64,000 nt of DNA from Episyrphus balteatus (GCF_945859705.1 NC_079134.1:153919718-153983717), one strand, 5' to 3'; numbered from the stretch's first letter, positions 20,941 to 33,724 are shown. Numbers and translations are program-made. The notes: generated from the letters alone by a model not told the origin.

Positions 20941-23700
20941 GTTGATTTTCTATATTTGTTGCAAATTGCCTACAAACAAAAATGTCAAATCATTTAATTT
21001 TATTGGAATCATTTTTTAGGGTCTGTAATTTCGAATATTTTAATTAAAAACCCACGGTTTTTTTTTCAAAAATACTCGAAATTTGAAAAAAAAAACTGAT
21101 TCTAAAACGAACAATCGAAGTGCACCACGCTTCATAGAAGAAATCTTGAAATACTTTTTTTATGAGCTTTGTTCTAAGATTACTTTGTGTTTCTTACAGA
21201 GATGAACACATTAACTCCCACAAACCCTAAACTATTTATTTCATCGTTGAAAGTGTCTTGTTATTTAGCATAAAACGTTCTCTAGTATGACACCTTTTAA
21301 AGGCGAAAATCGTTAACTATCCAGATATTTTTTTGAACGTATTTTTTTGTTTAAATTTATTTTGAGGTTAAAACTTTTAGTTCATGAATTTTGCTTTTTC
21401 GAGACATTGCATTGATCAAAAGACATCGACTTTGAAATGTATAAAAAAAAATGTTTGCTTGGAAATATCTCAGGAATTAGACCTATAAGAAACTTTTGGA
21501 TTCTAGTTATGAATAGAGCTCAAAAATACCATTCATTTGACCATCTAATTTGATTAAGAGAAAAAATTCGTGTTGCCCAGGGGTGGGCCCCGGTAGCTTA
21601 ACGTACGCCTCTGCGCATTCTCTATAATTTTAATGCCATAGTTGATTGGTTATCTAGAATTAAATTTTTATTAAATTTTGAATTAAAAATGTTTTTGTTA
21701 CATTGACAGTGATTTTTAAACGAAATTAACAAAAATCCACACTTCTAAGAATTCTCTTCAAATATTATTCTTATAAACCTTTTCTTCGGACAAAACTGTC
21801 AAGAACAGTGATTCTTTTCTTAATCGTATGAAAAAAAAAACTTCCTTCTTAAAAAAAAAGTTTAAAAACCTCAAATTAATTAAAAACTTTCGAAATCCTT
21901 AAAACCGCCTTTGGGTGTAATTACAACTGACAACGATTAAATGTCACAAAAAAAAAAAGAAAACGCAGAAAAAAAACCTCAAATGAAGAAGAAAAAAAAA
22001 AATAAACTTGCAAATGTTTTAATTTCTGTGCGGGTATTCCCTTTATTTGTACCTGATGGTGCTACTGCTTCACGTTTCCGGAATTAATGATAGCACGCCG
22101 GATCTATGTCGGAAGATTCTTTTAAAATTTTTTTTTTCTGTATTTTTTCATTCGGTTACTCAACTCATTAAGAAGATGAAGGAGAAGAAGGGTTAAAGTG
22201 AATTTTTTGGTTTGAGGGCTTAAAATTGTTTAAATGGCTATCTTTGCAGGTGTTTTACACAAAAGGTAAATTAAAAAGAAATTCCTTTTTTGGATTGTGT
22301 GTGGTGTTTTTTGGTCTGTGTAAAAAAAAGAGAGAAAAGGTTGAAAAGTAGCCAGGTAATTAACACATTCAGTTGATTTTCAATTAAAAGGAAAGTTTAA
22401 AAGGATTTTTTTTCTGGCTTTGGTTTGTATTACATTTGTATTACATTTGTAAGGAAATTTGTTTTATCTTTAATTTAATTGAATTGTAAATTTAATTTCT
22501 ATTCAAGATTCAAGGAGAATCAATTTCTGTAAGAAAAAAACTAATTTTGATTTGAATTTGGACTTTAACTCGTCAAGATCCTTAATAAGGACATGGTTTG
22601 AATAATTTCTGTATGAATAATCTATCAGTTTTATTGGAATTTCTTCAGCTCATTTGACACCAAAAGAAGATAATTGTGATATAATAAAACAAAAACAAAA
22701 AGATAGAATATCGCGCATTCGAGATAATTCAAATTTTGAGAATAACAGAGTAACAGAGTAGAAACCTACTTGTAACCATTTTTATTGATTTTTTTTTGTT
22801 TTATTCAAATCAAAAATTTATAACGAAAACAGAATTTGATGTATAAATGAAGTATTGAAACGTGTTTTCTCGCACTCCGAAAAAAATAACATCAAGAGAA
22901 AGAAGGATATTTCTTGCATATTGAAGAAGAAGAATTGGTTGCGACAATTTTATTTTATTTTCTTATCATTTTTTTTCTTTTATTTTTGGTAAAATATGCT
23001 TGATGTAAGCCAATTGATGCAGTCACGTGGAATTTCAAATATGAATTTATTTTCTGGAAGAAATATTGATTTGAACATCAATGTCGAATATATTTTTTTT
23101 TTTTTATTTTTTTTGAATCATTGGAAGAATTTTTTCTTGTGTTTTTTTTTTTTAATACTTTGTGGGAGATATAAAATATGTTGTATTTGTACTTGAGTAA
23201 AGTAGAGTATTTACTCCTTGTGGCACTTTATTTAAGTAGCTATGTTAAGGATTTGCTTCTTGACATTTCTCAAATAACATTATGTAAAGATTTTTGGTTT
23301 TCATTTTTTCGATAAGAGGTTTGAGTCAATTTTTTTTTTTATTTTTAAGACGAAGGATTTGGGAAGGGATTTTTTTTTTAGTGAAGAGTGTGAGAGTGTT
23401 TGGTTTTATGAACAGAAAAATGAGGTTAAGGTTGTCAAAATTGAAATAAGTAACTGTTCTTTATTGACAGAAGTGACTGATGGAAAACGAAGTAAAAATA
23501 AAAATGACGACAAGAATATTTTATTACATTACCTTTAATCAAGATAAGTTCTTTCTTACTATACATTCGTTTAAAGAATTTTATTTATAGTATACACTGA
23601 CGGGTTATAGATAGGTTCAACATAAAAAAAGAGAAAGAAACAAATTTTTCAACTATAACACTTAAGTACCTAAACCAATTTTTTTTCCGGTTATCTTTTT
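20941..23700. other. AT-rich DNA, no gene seen
   Basis: Homopolymer-rich and mostly unique. A GC-richer patch at 22025-22110 has no open frame with splice sites. The short frame at 22996-23196 is poly-Phe driven. Confidence 0.4.
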
Positions 23701-23718
23701 TGCGAATTATAAATATGC

Positions 23719-23784
23719 ATTAGGTATATAATAAAACAAAACACTTCTTAAAGAAGTAAAGAAGTGTTTTATTATATACCTAAT
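23719..23784. repeat. Compact near-perfect hairpin
   Basis: The arm 23719-23749 ('attaggtatataataaaac', then an extra 5 bases, then 'acttctt') pairs with 23759-23784 ('aagaagtgttttattat', then 'atacctaat'), with only about 9 unpaired loop bases. The stem is about 26 bp with one 5-base bulge. Confidence 0.6.
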
Positions 23785-23858
23785 TATAAAACTCGTACAG
23801 AAATTCCAAAGATAATTCCATACGAATTACTAGATAATTTATAAATATGCATTTAATA

Positions 23859-24560
23859 AAAATTGTTACCCTCATGAAACTTGGCAAAAATTTTGCTTTT
23901 AGAATAAGATCCAAGGATCAAAAGAAACTTAATGAAAACTTTTTATCCTTCTTTTATATCCCAAATGCATCGTTTTTACCAAATTTCATTAGGGTGACCC
24001 ATCCATTTTCTTTTTTTAAAAAACAAAGATATTTTCATAGACATTTTAGATTCTTGCTTAAAATTTCAAAAGTAACATTTTTTTACTTAGTTTTTCCAAT
24101 AAACTCACATTTTCTCTACACCTAGAAAAAAACACCATTAGACATGAAAAAAAAAAATCATAGTCTTATTTTATTCGCAATTCCCATGGCAAAGACAACA
24201 TTCTTTATAAATTTCGTAATAATAATAAAGTAACACCATTGATTTTATTGGACTTATTGCGAATTTCCTTTTTTAACGAAAAAAAAAACACCCTTTCACC
24301 TAAAATATTTTTATAGGCACCCTTTCACTGAAGATAATTAAGTAATCTCTATAGATTCTTATTTCTTATAACAAAAGAAAAGTTTTTATTCAGTTTCAAA
24401 AATAACAAAATTTATGTCACCTGTTATGATTACTTTTTCACACAAATCTCAACCCCTAAAAAAAACACCCTTTCAACAATAATATTTTTTAGAACTTAAT
24501 GGGTTCTTTTTCACTGCTTTATCTTAAACCTTCTAACCGAATTTAATCAGTTTATCATAT
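23859..24560 (-). mobile_element. Second copy of the ~150-bp subrepeat element (partial)
   Basis: It starts with the same terminus as the element at 2249 ('attgttaccctcatgaaac', then 'ttggcaaaaattttgc'). The 'acaccctttcacc' motif, the reverse complement of 'gggtgttt', then recurs at about 24128, 24289, 24322 and 24465, so the subrepeats run on the minus strand. A matching right terminus is not clear. The 92-codon frame at 23847-24125 lies on it and is not a gene. Confidence 0.5.
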
Positions 24561-24596
24561 TTTTCACATGTAACGGGTGTGACGATAGAAAGTCAC

Positions 24597-25480
24597 GCCC
24601 CACATAGGAGTATTTCGATCAAAAACTTGGACAAAATTATTTTTTGAAGTAAAACAATTTATTATTGCTAGAAACTATTATTTATGCAATGAAAGGCGGT
24701 TTTATGTAAATAAGTTGAAAAACTTTAAAAACGCTTGTGATAAAAACTAAAAAAAAATAGCATGAAATTTCATTCACTCAAAATGTGAAAAATTATAATA
24801 TCTAAAATAATAGAGCTTCTAGAAAGGAACCATTGTGATTTTTAGGTTTAGTGAATCCAAATGCATTAAGTTCAATAAAAAAAATTCTGGAAAATGTTAA
24901 CAACCAGGAAGAAAAACACGTAGGGCGTATGAGTGATTTTTACTAAAAGTGATTTTGGTAATCGCAAAAATTCGCACCCAAATTTTTGATATTAATTTAA
25001 AAGAATAGTCAAAGTTATCATAAATCTATGTATCGAAGCAAAATAGTAGGGTATACTGTAACAAATCCATTAGACTTAAAAAAAAAAAGCAATAAATATA
25101 TGTATATATACATATATGTGGCAGACTCTTTTCCCACTGTTATTTGATTGAACAAAAAACATTTAATATTTCCAAAACTACTTTTTATGTTATTAATAAA
25201 TACCTGCAATTGTATTTTTCATTTGAAAATTTATGTTTAACAATCAATCTCCTAACAACACTCACCAAATCACCACAAATTAAAAAAAAAAATCCAGAAA
25301 ATAAACAGCTGATTTTGAACTTGTTTTGTCACACCACACACTTTACCACAAAAAAAAGAAGTGCATCATACGAGCCCATGTATATTTACCATCAGCTTTG
25401 TAAAAAATTTAATTCAAAATTTTGATTTTTAGAAAATCGACTTTGTCCAGCTTTTCGACCAGAATACTCCTATGTGCGCC
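24597..25480. mobile_element. TIR element, ~0.88 kb
   Basis: The left end reads 'ccacataggagtatt', then 'cgatcaaaaacttggac'. The right end carries the complement ('gtccagcttttcgacc', 'aatactcctatgtg'), giving inverted termini of about 40 bp at ~80% identity. No transposase frame and no clear target duplication were seen. Confidence 0.6.
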
Positions 25481-25583
25481 AGTTAAATCTTATTTACTAG
25501 TTAGTAAGAATACACCGAAAATTTTTAAATCATTTTTTTTTTTTTTTTTAATAATTTTTAAAATTTTTAAAATTTTGCGTATT

Positions 25584-25795
25584 AGGGTGGCTCAAAAAAC
25601 TTTATCTTTTACAGTTGCTTGTGCTACGTGGATATCATTTTAACCAAATAATCGTAGAAAAAAATATTTGCAATTAGGGTGGTTCAATTTTTTTTTTTTT
25701 TAATTAATTGGAAAAAAAAATTATTTCCACTGCAGAAAAATTTTTCAAACGTGTCTTATGAAATAATATGAAATTAAGGGGCTCAAAAAAATGCT
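25584..25795. repeat. Three ~95-bp spaced 'TTAGGGTGGYTCAAAA' motifs
   Basis: 'attagggtggctcaaaaaa' (25583), 'attagggtggttcaatttt' (25674) and 'attaaggggctcaaaaaaa' (25776) are spaced at ~91 and ~102 bp. The same motif starts the MITE at 20098. It may be a short tandem array of an element end. Confidence 0.45.
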
Positions 25796-25799
25796 ATAT

Positions 25800-27674
25800 G
25801 TATAAATTTTACATTTAGTCTTAGAATTTAACCAAAATCGATTTAATTAATTTGTCATGAACTTAATTTTACTATACAAAAAAACATACTTTACAAACTC
25901 TCTGTGCATTAAAAAATTCGTCATAAAAACTCCTATTTTATGTCAATATGTTAAAAATCTACAAATCCAATTTTCCATTTTCTCATAAAAAACTCCAATC
26001 TATCTACAAAAATTTAATAAAAAAAAAATAAGGATTTAACTTTAAATCAAAAAAAGCCCCTTTCACTATTTTAAAACAAATAAATTGATATGAATAGGAA
26101 TTTCTTTTTTTTTTTTTTTTAATTGGTAATAAATTTTGGTTCGCTTTGTTAATTACTCCTCAGAGACAAATGAGGATTTGAAATAATCAACCATTCCGAT
26201 ACAGACGGATTTTATCCTCTGTGTATGAATCTCAGTTCGAGAGTGGTGATTAAAAGTGTGTGTGTGTGTTAGTGCGTGCGAGTATTTTGTGTTTGGTCTA
26301 CCAACTTAGCTCGTGTATGTGAATGCACGAATTGTCATTCAGGGACTAATTACTTTTGAATTATTTATTCTCATTGGTATTTTGCTAGCTGGGATTATTA
26401 TAGTCAATTGTAGATATGTGCAACAATTTTCCAATGGAAGAGTGGAGGAAGGAATAACACATCAGACAGAAGAGGACTCATCACACAAATATCCTTGTTC
26501 TAAATTTTGATCTTTAACAAAACAATTAAATTGTTTGAGAATGAATGTGTAGTCAAGAATGGTGATTCTGGGGAGGGTGGGTGAATGTGATAAATGGGAG
26601 AATATGTTTGCTGAGTCTTAATAAAACAATCTCAGACTATGAATCTCGAAGGATATTTTGTCCTGGAGATTGCCTTTTTGATTTATTATGCAAACATATC
26701 TCCAAGTGCAAATTATGTTTTGTCCTTTGGAATAACATCAACAACATGTGTTGCGTAATTGGTTTCATGGTTGCCATCTTTGGTATATTCTCAAGACTTG
26801 ATAAATACTCTGAATAAGTATGTCCTTAAAACTGAAGTTAATTTCTTCGTGAAAGTTTAAGGACTAAATGATGGAATTTTATATTTTTTTTTATAAAGTT
26901 GGCAACCATATAAAAGTGTTTTAAACTAAATTTCTATTGTACACTCAGCTATGACAACAAAAATGAGTGAAAGTGAACAATGGACAATTATTGTTGTGGG
27001 TGACTATACAATTGGAATACTAAACTGAAAAGTTGCATTTTACTTTGGTTCCTTCCATCTTCATGTCCATTCACATCACTCTAAACTCAATGATGATGTG
27101 TATGTGTACTCTCCGGTCGGTCCCTGATGAACTTATGTTAGGCATATATGTAATTTATAGTGACTTGACTCTTGATTAGATATTTTGTCATGTGAACACA
27201 CATAATTTGTTGGCAAAATGTATGCGGCGGTGTTTTGTGTGTGAAGTCAACGAACCAGCAAATGCTAACGAATATGTCAATTTTAAGTCAGTAAATTTAA
27301 ATGAACACATTCTTTGTGGGAATGTTGTGGAAATGGAACATTTATTTATGAGGGAAAAGAATTGAAATAGCTTTTTGAAGACCAGTCAAATTAGTTCAGG
27401 ATAAAAGAAATTTGTGTGAATTTACGAAGAAAATTTTGATGATTGTTCTTTTGGGTTTATCGTAAAGCCAAATTTAAAGGTGTCAGTTTGAATAATTATA
27501 ATACCTATCCCGAATCTCCATCAAAAACCGAATAACTCCGACCATAATTTTTTTAAATTTTAAGATTGAGTACATTGGAATCTAATATATAGGTAGCATA
27601 AAATTGCTTTTTTATACTAATTTGGACGGTGTATGTCCTTGAATATCCTTTATTTTGGTAGGTATTCCTTCCAG
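25800..27674. other. Unique-looking intron-like DNA
   Basis: 26150-27300 is more complex than the surroundings and includes a GT microsatellite near 26250. Frames at 26313-26510 and 26581-26817 have no splice or domain support. The stretch ends at the acceptor of the candidate exon at 27675. Confidence 0.4.
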
Positions 27675-27753
27675 GCATAATAATTACAACAATGTATGAC
27701 TATTGGCCACTACCGCCATCACTGGAAAATAATCATACTGATTTCCGCTTTGG
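27675..27753 (+). CDS. Candidate internal exon, 79 bp, unidentified gene
   Basis: The acceptor 'ttccttccag' and the strong donor 'gtaagtaaac' bracket 79 bases. Two of the three frames hit stops. The third (GC completing a codon, 25 codons, then GG) is open and encodes IIITTMYDYWPLP followed by PSLENNHTDFRFG. Its composition is unlike the AT-driven frames around it. The start phase (two bases completing a codon) fits the end phase of the candidate exon at 10374-10487; the joined codon would be Gly. The gene is not recognised. The terminal FRFG could recall an RFamide-type peptide, but no dibasic site is visible, so I do not call it. Confidence 0.45.
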
Positions 27754-28426
27754 GTAAGTAAACATTTTCGATATATTCAAAGCAAGGTGAAAGTTCCAAA
27801 TTTAATTATTGAAAGTGATGAACCATTAAATACGAGCTAAAGGACATTGGACAGTTCTGATATCCACATTGAAATGATGTTCAACATATAAAATCAAAAA
27901 ATGCTGTAAGCAGCGTGATTTTTGGCTATATTTGTGGAATCAACTTCATATTACAATTGATACTAATATTTTTAATAATGGTAACCTCAAAAATAGATAA
28001 ATTGAAATAAATGGAAGTATTGAGATTTATTTGAAAGAACAAAACTAAAAAGCTTATGACATTTTTATTTTAACATTTTCAAAACATGCCAAAATAAGAA
28101 AAAAATAATTTGTTTGCTAAGGGAAAATTATACATTTATTTGTACCTAAATTTACTGATTTGATTATACTTTTATCATAAGTACTTTGAATTTGTGATAA
28201 TAGGTTTCAATTTGGTCTAAGAACTCCTGATACAAAGCAAATATTTTCTGAAAAAAATTAAGTTCAAATACAAAATTTGGCAAATCAAAATCAGCCGCCG
28301 TAAAAATCTTTTTTTTTAAATATTTTTTTTATGAAAATTGATTTAGTCCAGTAGGTAATTTTATATTTTATCTGCAGAAAAATTCCTACTCTGCTGAATT
28401 TTGGTATACAAAATAAAATAAATAAA

Positions 28427-29390
28427 ATGCACGACTGAACTTGCTCTTAGAGTTAAAATTGCTTAAATTTATAAGACTTTTTATATAAAAATTTGGAATA
28501 TGTAGGTACCTACTATACAGGTACAAAAAAAAAATTAAATTCGTTTTTTTTTTTAAATAAAATAAAATCTGAAATCAAATTGCCCTCCAAATAAGTATGT
28601 AGTTTTGATTGATAAACTAAGATACATTTTTAGAAAAAAAAAAAAATTTTCGAAAGCGTTAGAGCCGTTTTTTAAAAAACTAATTTTTTATAAATAATTT
28701 TTTGGAAAAAAAGCTTTAAAATAAAATTGGTAGGTATGCTATTTTGTAGAAATCACTTATCAACATCTAATAACAAAATTTCAAAAAAATTCAATATCCC
28801 GTTTTCGAAAACTTGATTTTTCAAAAAAAAATTTTTTTATTTTTTTTAAAAATCCAAAAATTATTTTTTTTTTAATTTTATTTGGCTTATATTAAAATTA
28901 TCTTCACAAAAAGTTTCGTTGAAATCGAATAAGCACTTTCGGAGATAATCGGATTTGAAAAAAGCGGTTCTATGGCAGGTACCGTTAATAATGATTTTCA
29001 AAGAAAAATTTTTTGATGAGAAGTTAGACCTTGTCTTTTAACTTACATTTGAATTTTTTAAACAAAATCGTTGGAGCCGTTTTTGAGCAATTTCAATTTT
29101 ACTAAAATCGGTATATGACAAGTACCGTTATTTTTGGTCCAAAAAAATTAATTCCAAAAACACTTCTGGAAAGTCGCCAAGTAACGCTACATACCTAGTT
29201 TGACATTAATCGGTCCATCCGTTTAGGCTGTAGCTCCTTATACAGACAGACAGACAGACGGACTTCCGGGACCCACTTTTTGGTATTCTCCTACCACCGT
29301 AATGTCATGGAAAATGTTATCTCAACTTTTTTTTTTGTACGGATGCATAACTTGATATATAGTATACCTATATCGCAAGTAAAAAAAGAC
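28427..29390 (-). repeat. Near-complete family R copy
   Basis: On the minus strand it runs from 'tttacttgcgatataggta' (near 29380), through the CTGTCTGTCTGTC tract and 'gggacccactttttgg', to 'cgttattaacggtacctg' and the terminal 'cagtcgtgcattttatt'. It is collinear with the plus copy at 44.96-45.96 kb. It contains an (AGAC)n microsatellite at about 29242. No coding frame was seen. Confidence 0.65.
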
Positions 29391-29591
29391 TTGTGGCACT
29401 CGAGGACTGCCGCGGTTAAGCTATTGCATTGCATTTATCAACTTATGCAATTATAATTTGTTTACCTACACTACACAAAACCAATGATTTTGTTTTGTAT
29501 CTACCTATCAATTCATATACAACAACAAGGTCACACTTAGAAACATGTATACACACAATCTCATGTCATAAACTTCTCCAGATCAAAAAAT

Positions 29592-32500
29592 AATGGCGTT
29601 TTCGATTGGCTCTCCGGAAGCGTCCGGAATCATTCAGAAGTCTTCTAGTCGGAGAGGCGACCGTCGAGTTACTTAGCTCATAAGGTTAGAGGTTAAAATT
29701 GGTGTCAAATGAAAGATAAATTGATACTGAAAATAAAAAAATAGGGTTGCCACTTCTAAAATGGGAACTTCCATGTGGCAACCCTATTTGAAAGGAAAAA
29801 TTGTCACATAACTAATACATTCATATCTTTGTTATTTGGCCAGATAAAAGTTTTTTTTTAAATGCCAAACGAAAGTCAAAATATTAAAAAAAAATAATAA
29901 AATAATATAAAGAACGTAACCCTACAAATGTGGCAACCCCATTCAAATGAATACAACACTGACAAAAATCTTCTTTGCAGAAAACAGTATAACTTTTTAT
30001 GCACTAGAAAGCTAAACTATACGCCATATTTTAGATAATACTCCCTTCTATCTAAAAAATGTCGGGTGTCACCTCGCAAATGCAGACAAGTACTCGGCAA
30101 CCCTACTCAAATGCTAAAAAACGCAAAAATCACTTGTTTTTTGGCCAAAGTGTATAATATTTGACCGAGTTAAAGGCTGTAAAATACATCATGTTTAGCT
30201 AAGACTCTCTTCTATCTAAAAAATGTCGGGTGCCACCCCGCAAATGTAGACAAGTACTCGGCAACCCTACTCAAATGCTAAAAAACCCAAAAATCACTTG
30301 TTTTTTGGCCAAAGTGTATAATATTGGCTAGAGTTAAAGGCTATAAAATACATCCTGTATAGCTTAGACTCTCTTCTATCTAAAAAATGTCGGGTGCCAC
30401 CCCGCAAATGTAGACAAGTACTCGGCAACCCTACTCAAATGCTAAAAAACCCAAAAATCACTTGTTTTTTGGGCAAAGTGTATAATATTTGATCGAGTTA
30501 AAGGCTGTAAAATACATTATGTTTAGCTTAGACTCTCTTCTATCTAAAAAATGTCGGGTGCCATCCCGCAAATGTAGACAAGTACTCGGCAACCCTACTC
30601 AAATGCTAAAAAACCCAAAAATCACTTGTTTTTTGGGCAAAGTGTATAATATTTGATCGAGTTAAAGACTATAAAATACATCATGTTTAGCTAAGACTCC
30701 CTTCTATCTAAAAAATGTCGGGTGCCACCTCGCAAATGCAGACAAGTACTCGGCAACCCTACTCAAATGCTAAAAAACCCAAAAATCACTTGTTTTTTGG
30801 GCAAAGTGTATAATATTTGATCGAGTTAAAGGCTATAAAATACATCCTGTATAGCTTAGACTCTCTTCTATCTAAAAAATGTCGGGTGCCATCCCGCAAA
30901 TGTAGACAAGTACTCGGCAACCCTACTCAAATGCTAAAAAACCCAAAAATCACTTGTTTTTTGGGCAAAGTGTATAATATTTGATCGAGTTAAAGACTAT
31001 AAAATACATCATGTTTAGCTAAGACTCCCTTCTATCTAAAAAATGTCGGGTGCCACCTCGCAAATGCAGACAAGTACTCGGCAACCCTACTCAAATGCTA
31101 AAAAACCCAAAAATCACTTGTTTTTTGGGCAAAGTGTATAATATTTGATCGAGTTAAAGGCTGTAAAATACATCATGTTTAGCTAAGACTCTCTTCTATC
31201 TAAAAAATGTCGGGTGCCTCCCCGCAAATGCAGACAAGTACTCGGCAACCCGAGTACTTGTCTGCATTTGCGGGGAGGCACCCGACATTTTTTAGATAGA
31301 AGAGAGTCTTAGCTAAACATGATGTATTTTACAGCCTTTAACTCGATCAAATATTATACACTTTGCCCAAAAAACCAGTGATTTTTGGGTTTTTTAGCAT
31401 TTGAGTAGGGTTGCCGAGTACTTGTCTGCATTTGCGAGGTGGCACCCGACATTTTTTAGATAGAACGGAGTCTTAGCTAAACATGATGTATTTTATAGTC
31501 TTTAACTCGATCAAATATTATACACTTTGCCCAAAAAACAAGTGATTTTTGGGTTTTTTAGCATTTGAGTAGGGTTGCCGAGTACTTGTCTACATTTGCG
31601 GGATGGCACCCGACATTTTTTAGATAGAAGAGAGTCTAAGCTAAACATAATGTATTTTACAGCCTTTAACTCGATCAAATATTATACACTTTGCCCAAAA
31701 AACAAGTGATTTTTGGGTTTTTTAGCATTTGAGTAGGGTTGCCGAGTACTTGTATACATTTGCGGGGTGGCACCCGACATTTTTTAGATAGAAGAGAGTC
31801 TAAGCTATACAGGATGTATTTTATAGCCTTTAACTCTATCCAATATTATACACTTTGGCCAAAAAACAAGTGATTTTTGGGTTTTTTAGCATTTGAGTAG
31901 GGTTGCCGAGTACTTGTATACATTTGCGGGGTGGCACCCGACATTTTTTAGATAGAAGAGAGTCTAAGCTAAACATGATGTATTTTACAGCCTTTAACTC
32001 GATCAAATATTATACACTTTGGCCAAAAAACAAGTGATTTTTGGGTTTTTTAGCATTTGAGTAGGGTTGCCGAGTACTTGTCTACATTTGCGGGGTGGCA
32101 CCCGACATTTTTTAGATAGAAGAGAGTCTAAGCTAAACATAATGTATTTTACAGCCTTTAACTCGATCAAATATTATACACTTTGGCCAAAAAACAAGTG
32201 ATTTTTGCGTTTTTTAGCATTTGAGTAGGGTTGCCGAGTACTTGTCTGCATTTGCGAGGTGGCACCCGACATTTTTTAGATAGAAGAGAGTCTAAGCTAT
32301 ACAGGATGTATTTTATAGCCTTTAACTCGATCAAATATTATACACTTTGGCCAAAAAACAAGTGGTTTCTGCGTTTTTTAGCATTTGAGTAGGGTTGCCG
32401 AGTACTTGTCTACATTTGCGGGCTGGCACCCGACATTTTTTAGATAGAAGAGAGTCTAAGCTATACAGGATGTATTTTATAGCCTTTAACTCGATCAAAT

Positions 32501-33325
32501 ATTATACACTTTGCCCAAAAAACAAGTGATTTTTGGGTTTTTTAGCATTTGAGTAGGGTTGCCGAGTACTTGTCTACATTTGCGGGGTGGCACCCGACAT
32601 TTTTTAGATAGAAGAGAGTCTAAGCTAAACATAATGTATTTTACAGCCTTTAATTCGATCAAATATTATACACTTTGGCCAAAAAACAAGTGATTTTTGC
32701 GTTTTTTAGCATTTGAGTAGGGTTGCCGAGTACTTGTCTGCATTTGCGAGGTGGCACCCGACATTTTTTAAATAGAAGGGAGTATTATCTAAAATATAGT
32801 GTTTAGTTTAGCTTTCTAGTGCATAAAAAGTTATACTGTTTTGTTCAAAGAAGATTTTTGTCAGTGTTGTTTTCATTTGGATGGGGTTGCCACATTTGTA
32901 GGGTCACGTCCTTTATATTATTTTATTATTTTTTTTTTATTATTTTGGCTTTCGTTTGGCTTTTCAAATTTTTTTTTATCTGGCCAAACAACAAAGATAT
33001 GAATGTATTAGTTATGTGACAATTTTTCCTTTCAAATAGGGTTGCCACATGGAAGTTCCCATTTTAGAAGTGGCAACCCTATTTTTTTATTTTCAGTATC
33101 AATTTATCTTTCATTTGACACTAATTTTAACCTCTAACCTTATAAGCTAAGTAACTCGACGGTCGCCGCTTGGACTATTCTGAAAGTGTTTTATTCGCAC
33201 AAAACTGATTACTTCACAAACAAAAAAAAAAAAAAAAAAAAACAGAATTGAGTGGAAGCGACTTGACCTGTTCCATTCGATTTCAGAATGAGTGAATTTT
33301 TGAGTGAAACCAATCGAAAACAACA
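29592..33325. mobile_element. Family-G MITE used as target by the large foldback element
   Basis: 29594-29640 carries the left half of the G MITE (GGCGTTTTCGATTGGC, then 'ccggaagcgtccggaatc'). 33177-33325 carries the right half ('attctgaaagtgttttatt', ending 'ccaatcgaaaacaacataa'). The foldback element 29647-33176 therefore appears to have inserted into a pre-existing G copy. An A run of about 21 at 33222-33242 lies in the right half. Frames over this region are not genes. Confidence 0.55.
29647..33176. mobile_element. 3.5-kb foldback element with inverted arrays of a 164-bp unit
   Basis: The left arm is about 400 bp of unique DNA followed by eight direct units; the marker 'gtcggg' falls at 30061, 30225, 30389, 30553, 30717, 30881, 31045 and 31209, exactly 164 bp apart. 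The right arm is the inverted equivalent with ten units (marker at 31286, 31450, and so on to 32762), then ~400 bp complementary to the left flank. The two arrays meet at a 6-base loop (31245-31250). The unit holds 'caagtactcggcaacccta' and 'tctatctaaaaaatgtcg'. The arms differ in length by exactly two units. Termini are AGTC..GGCGACCGTCGAG. No transposase was seen. The architecture resembles Drosophila Foldback or Galileo elements (established knowledge; relationship not shown). Confidence 0.85.
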
Positions 33326-33724
33326 TAAGAAAACACAAGAATATCTTTTCTCTTTTGATTAAATATCGCAATGCAACGCAACGCTTTACTCGTTCACAAA
33401 TCACAAATAGTTAAACAAGAAACAGAAGAATGGGAAGAGAAAACCAAATAAAAGAAAATAAAAAAAAATTTTGTGCTCCTGATTTATTCTCTCTTTGTTG
33501 TCTAACACAATTTATATAACCCTCTCTGTCTGAACCAAAACCACTCACACAATTAGCTGCTTGCTTGCTCTCGTTCGTCTGCATCCATGCAAGCTTCGTA
33601 CAATGGTAACATATACATATACACACATACCATACACATTTTTTTAGCGAATTACCTAAGTTTGTGGTGCATTAATTTTTCGTTACGAAATTTCTTGGTT
33701 AGCCCCCCATGCCAGGCCTGCGTT
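33326..33724. other. Unique AT-rich DNA
   Basis: No supported gene. Minus frames at 33147-33404 and 33411-33626 lack domains or splice support. Confidence 0.4.

Noticed and set aside
21570..21612. 'cccaggggtgggccccgg' as another hAT terminus
   Set aside because: No inverted partner or 8-bp duplication was found nearby.
27675..27753. RFamide neuropeptide from the FRFG at the exon end
   Set aside because: No dibasic cleavage site or repeated peptide is visible, and the Gly codon is split by the intron; the motif alone is insufficient.
29647..33176. Regularly spaced repeats resembling a CRISPR array
   Set aside because: The 164-bp units are continuous, with no short repeat alternating with unique spacers; the arrays are inverted and the DNA is eukaryotic.
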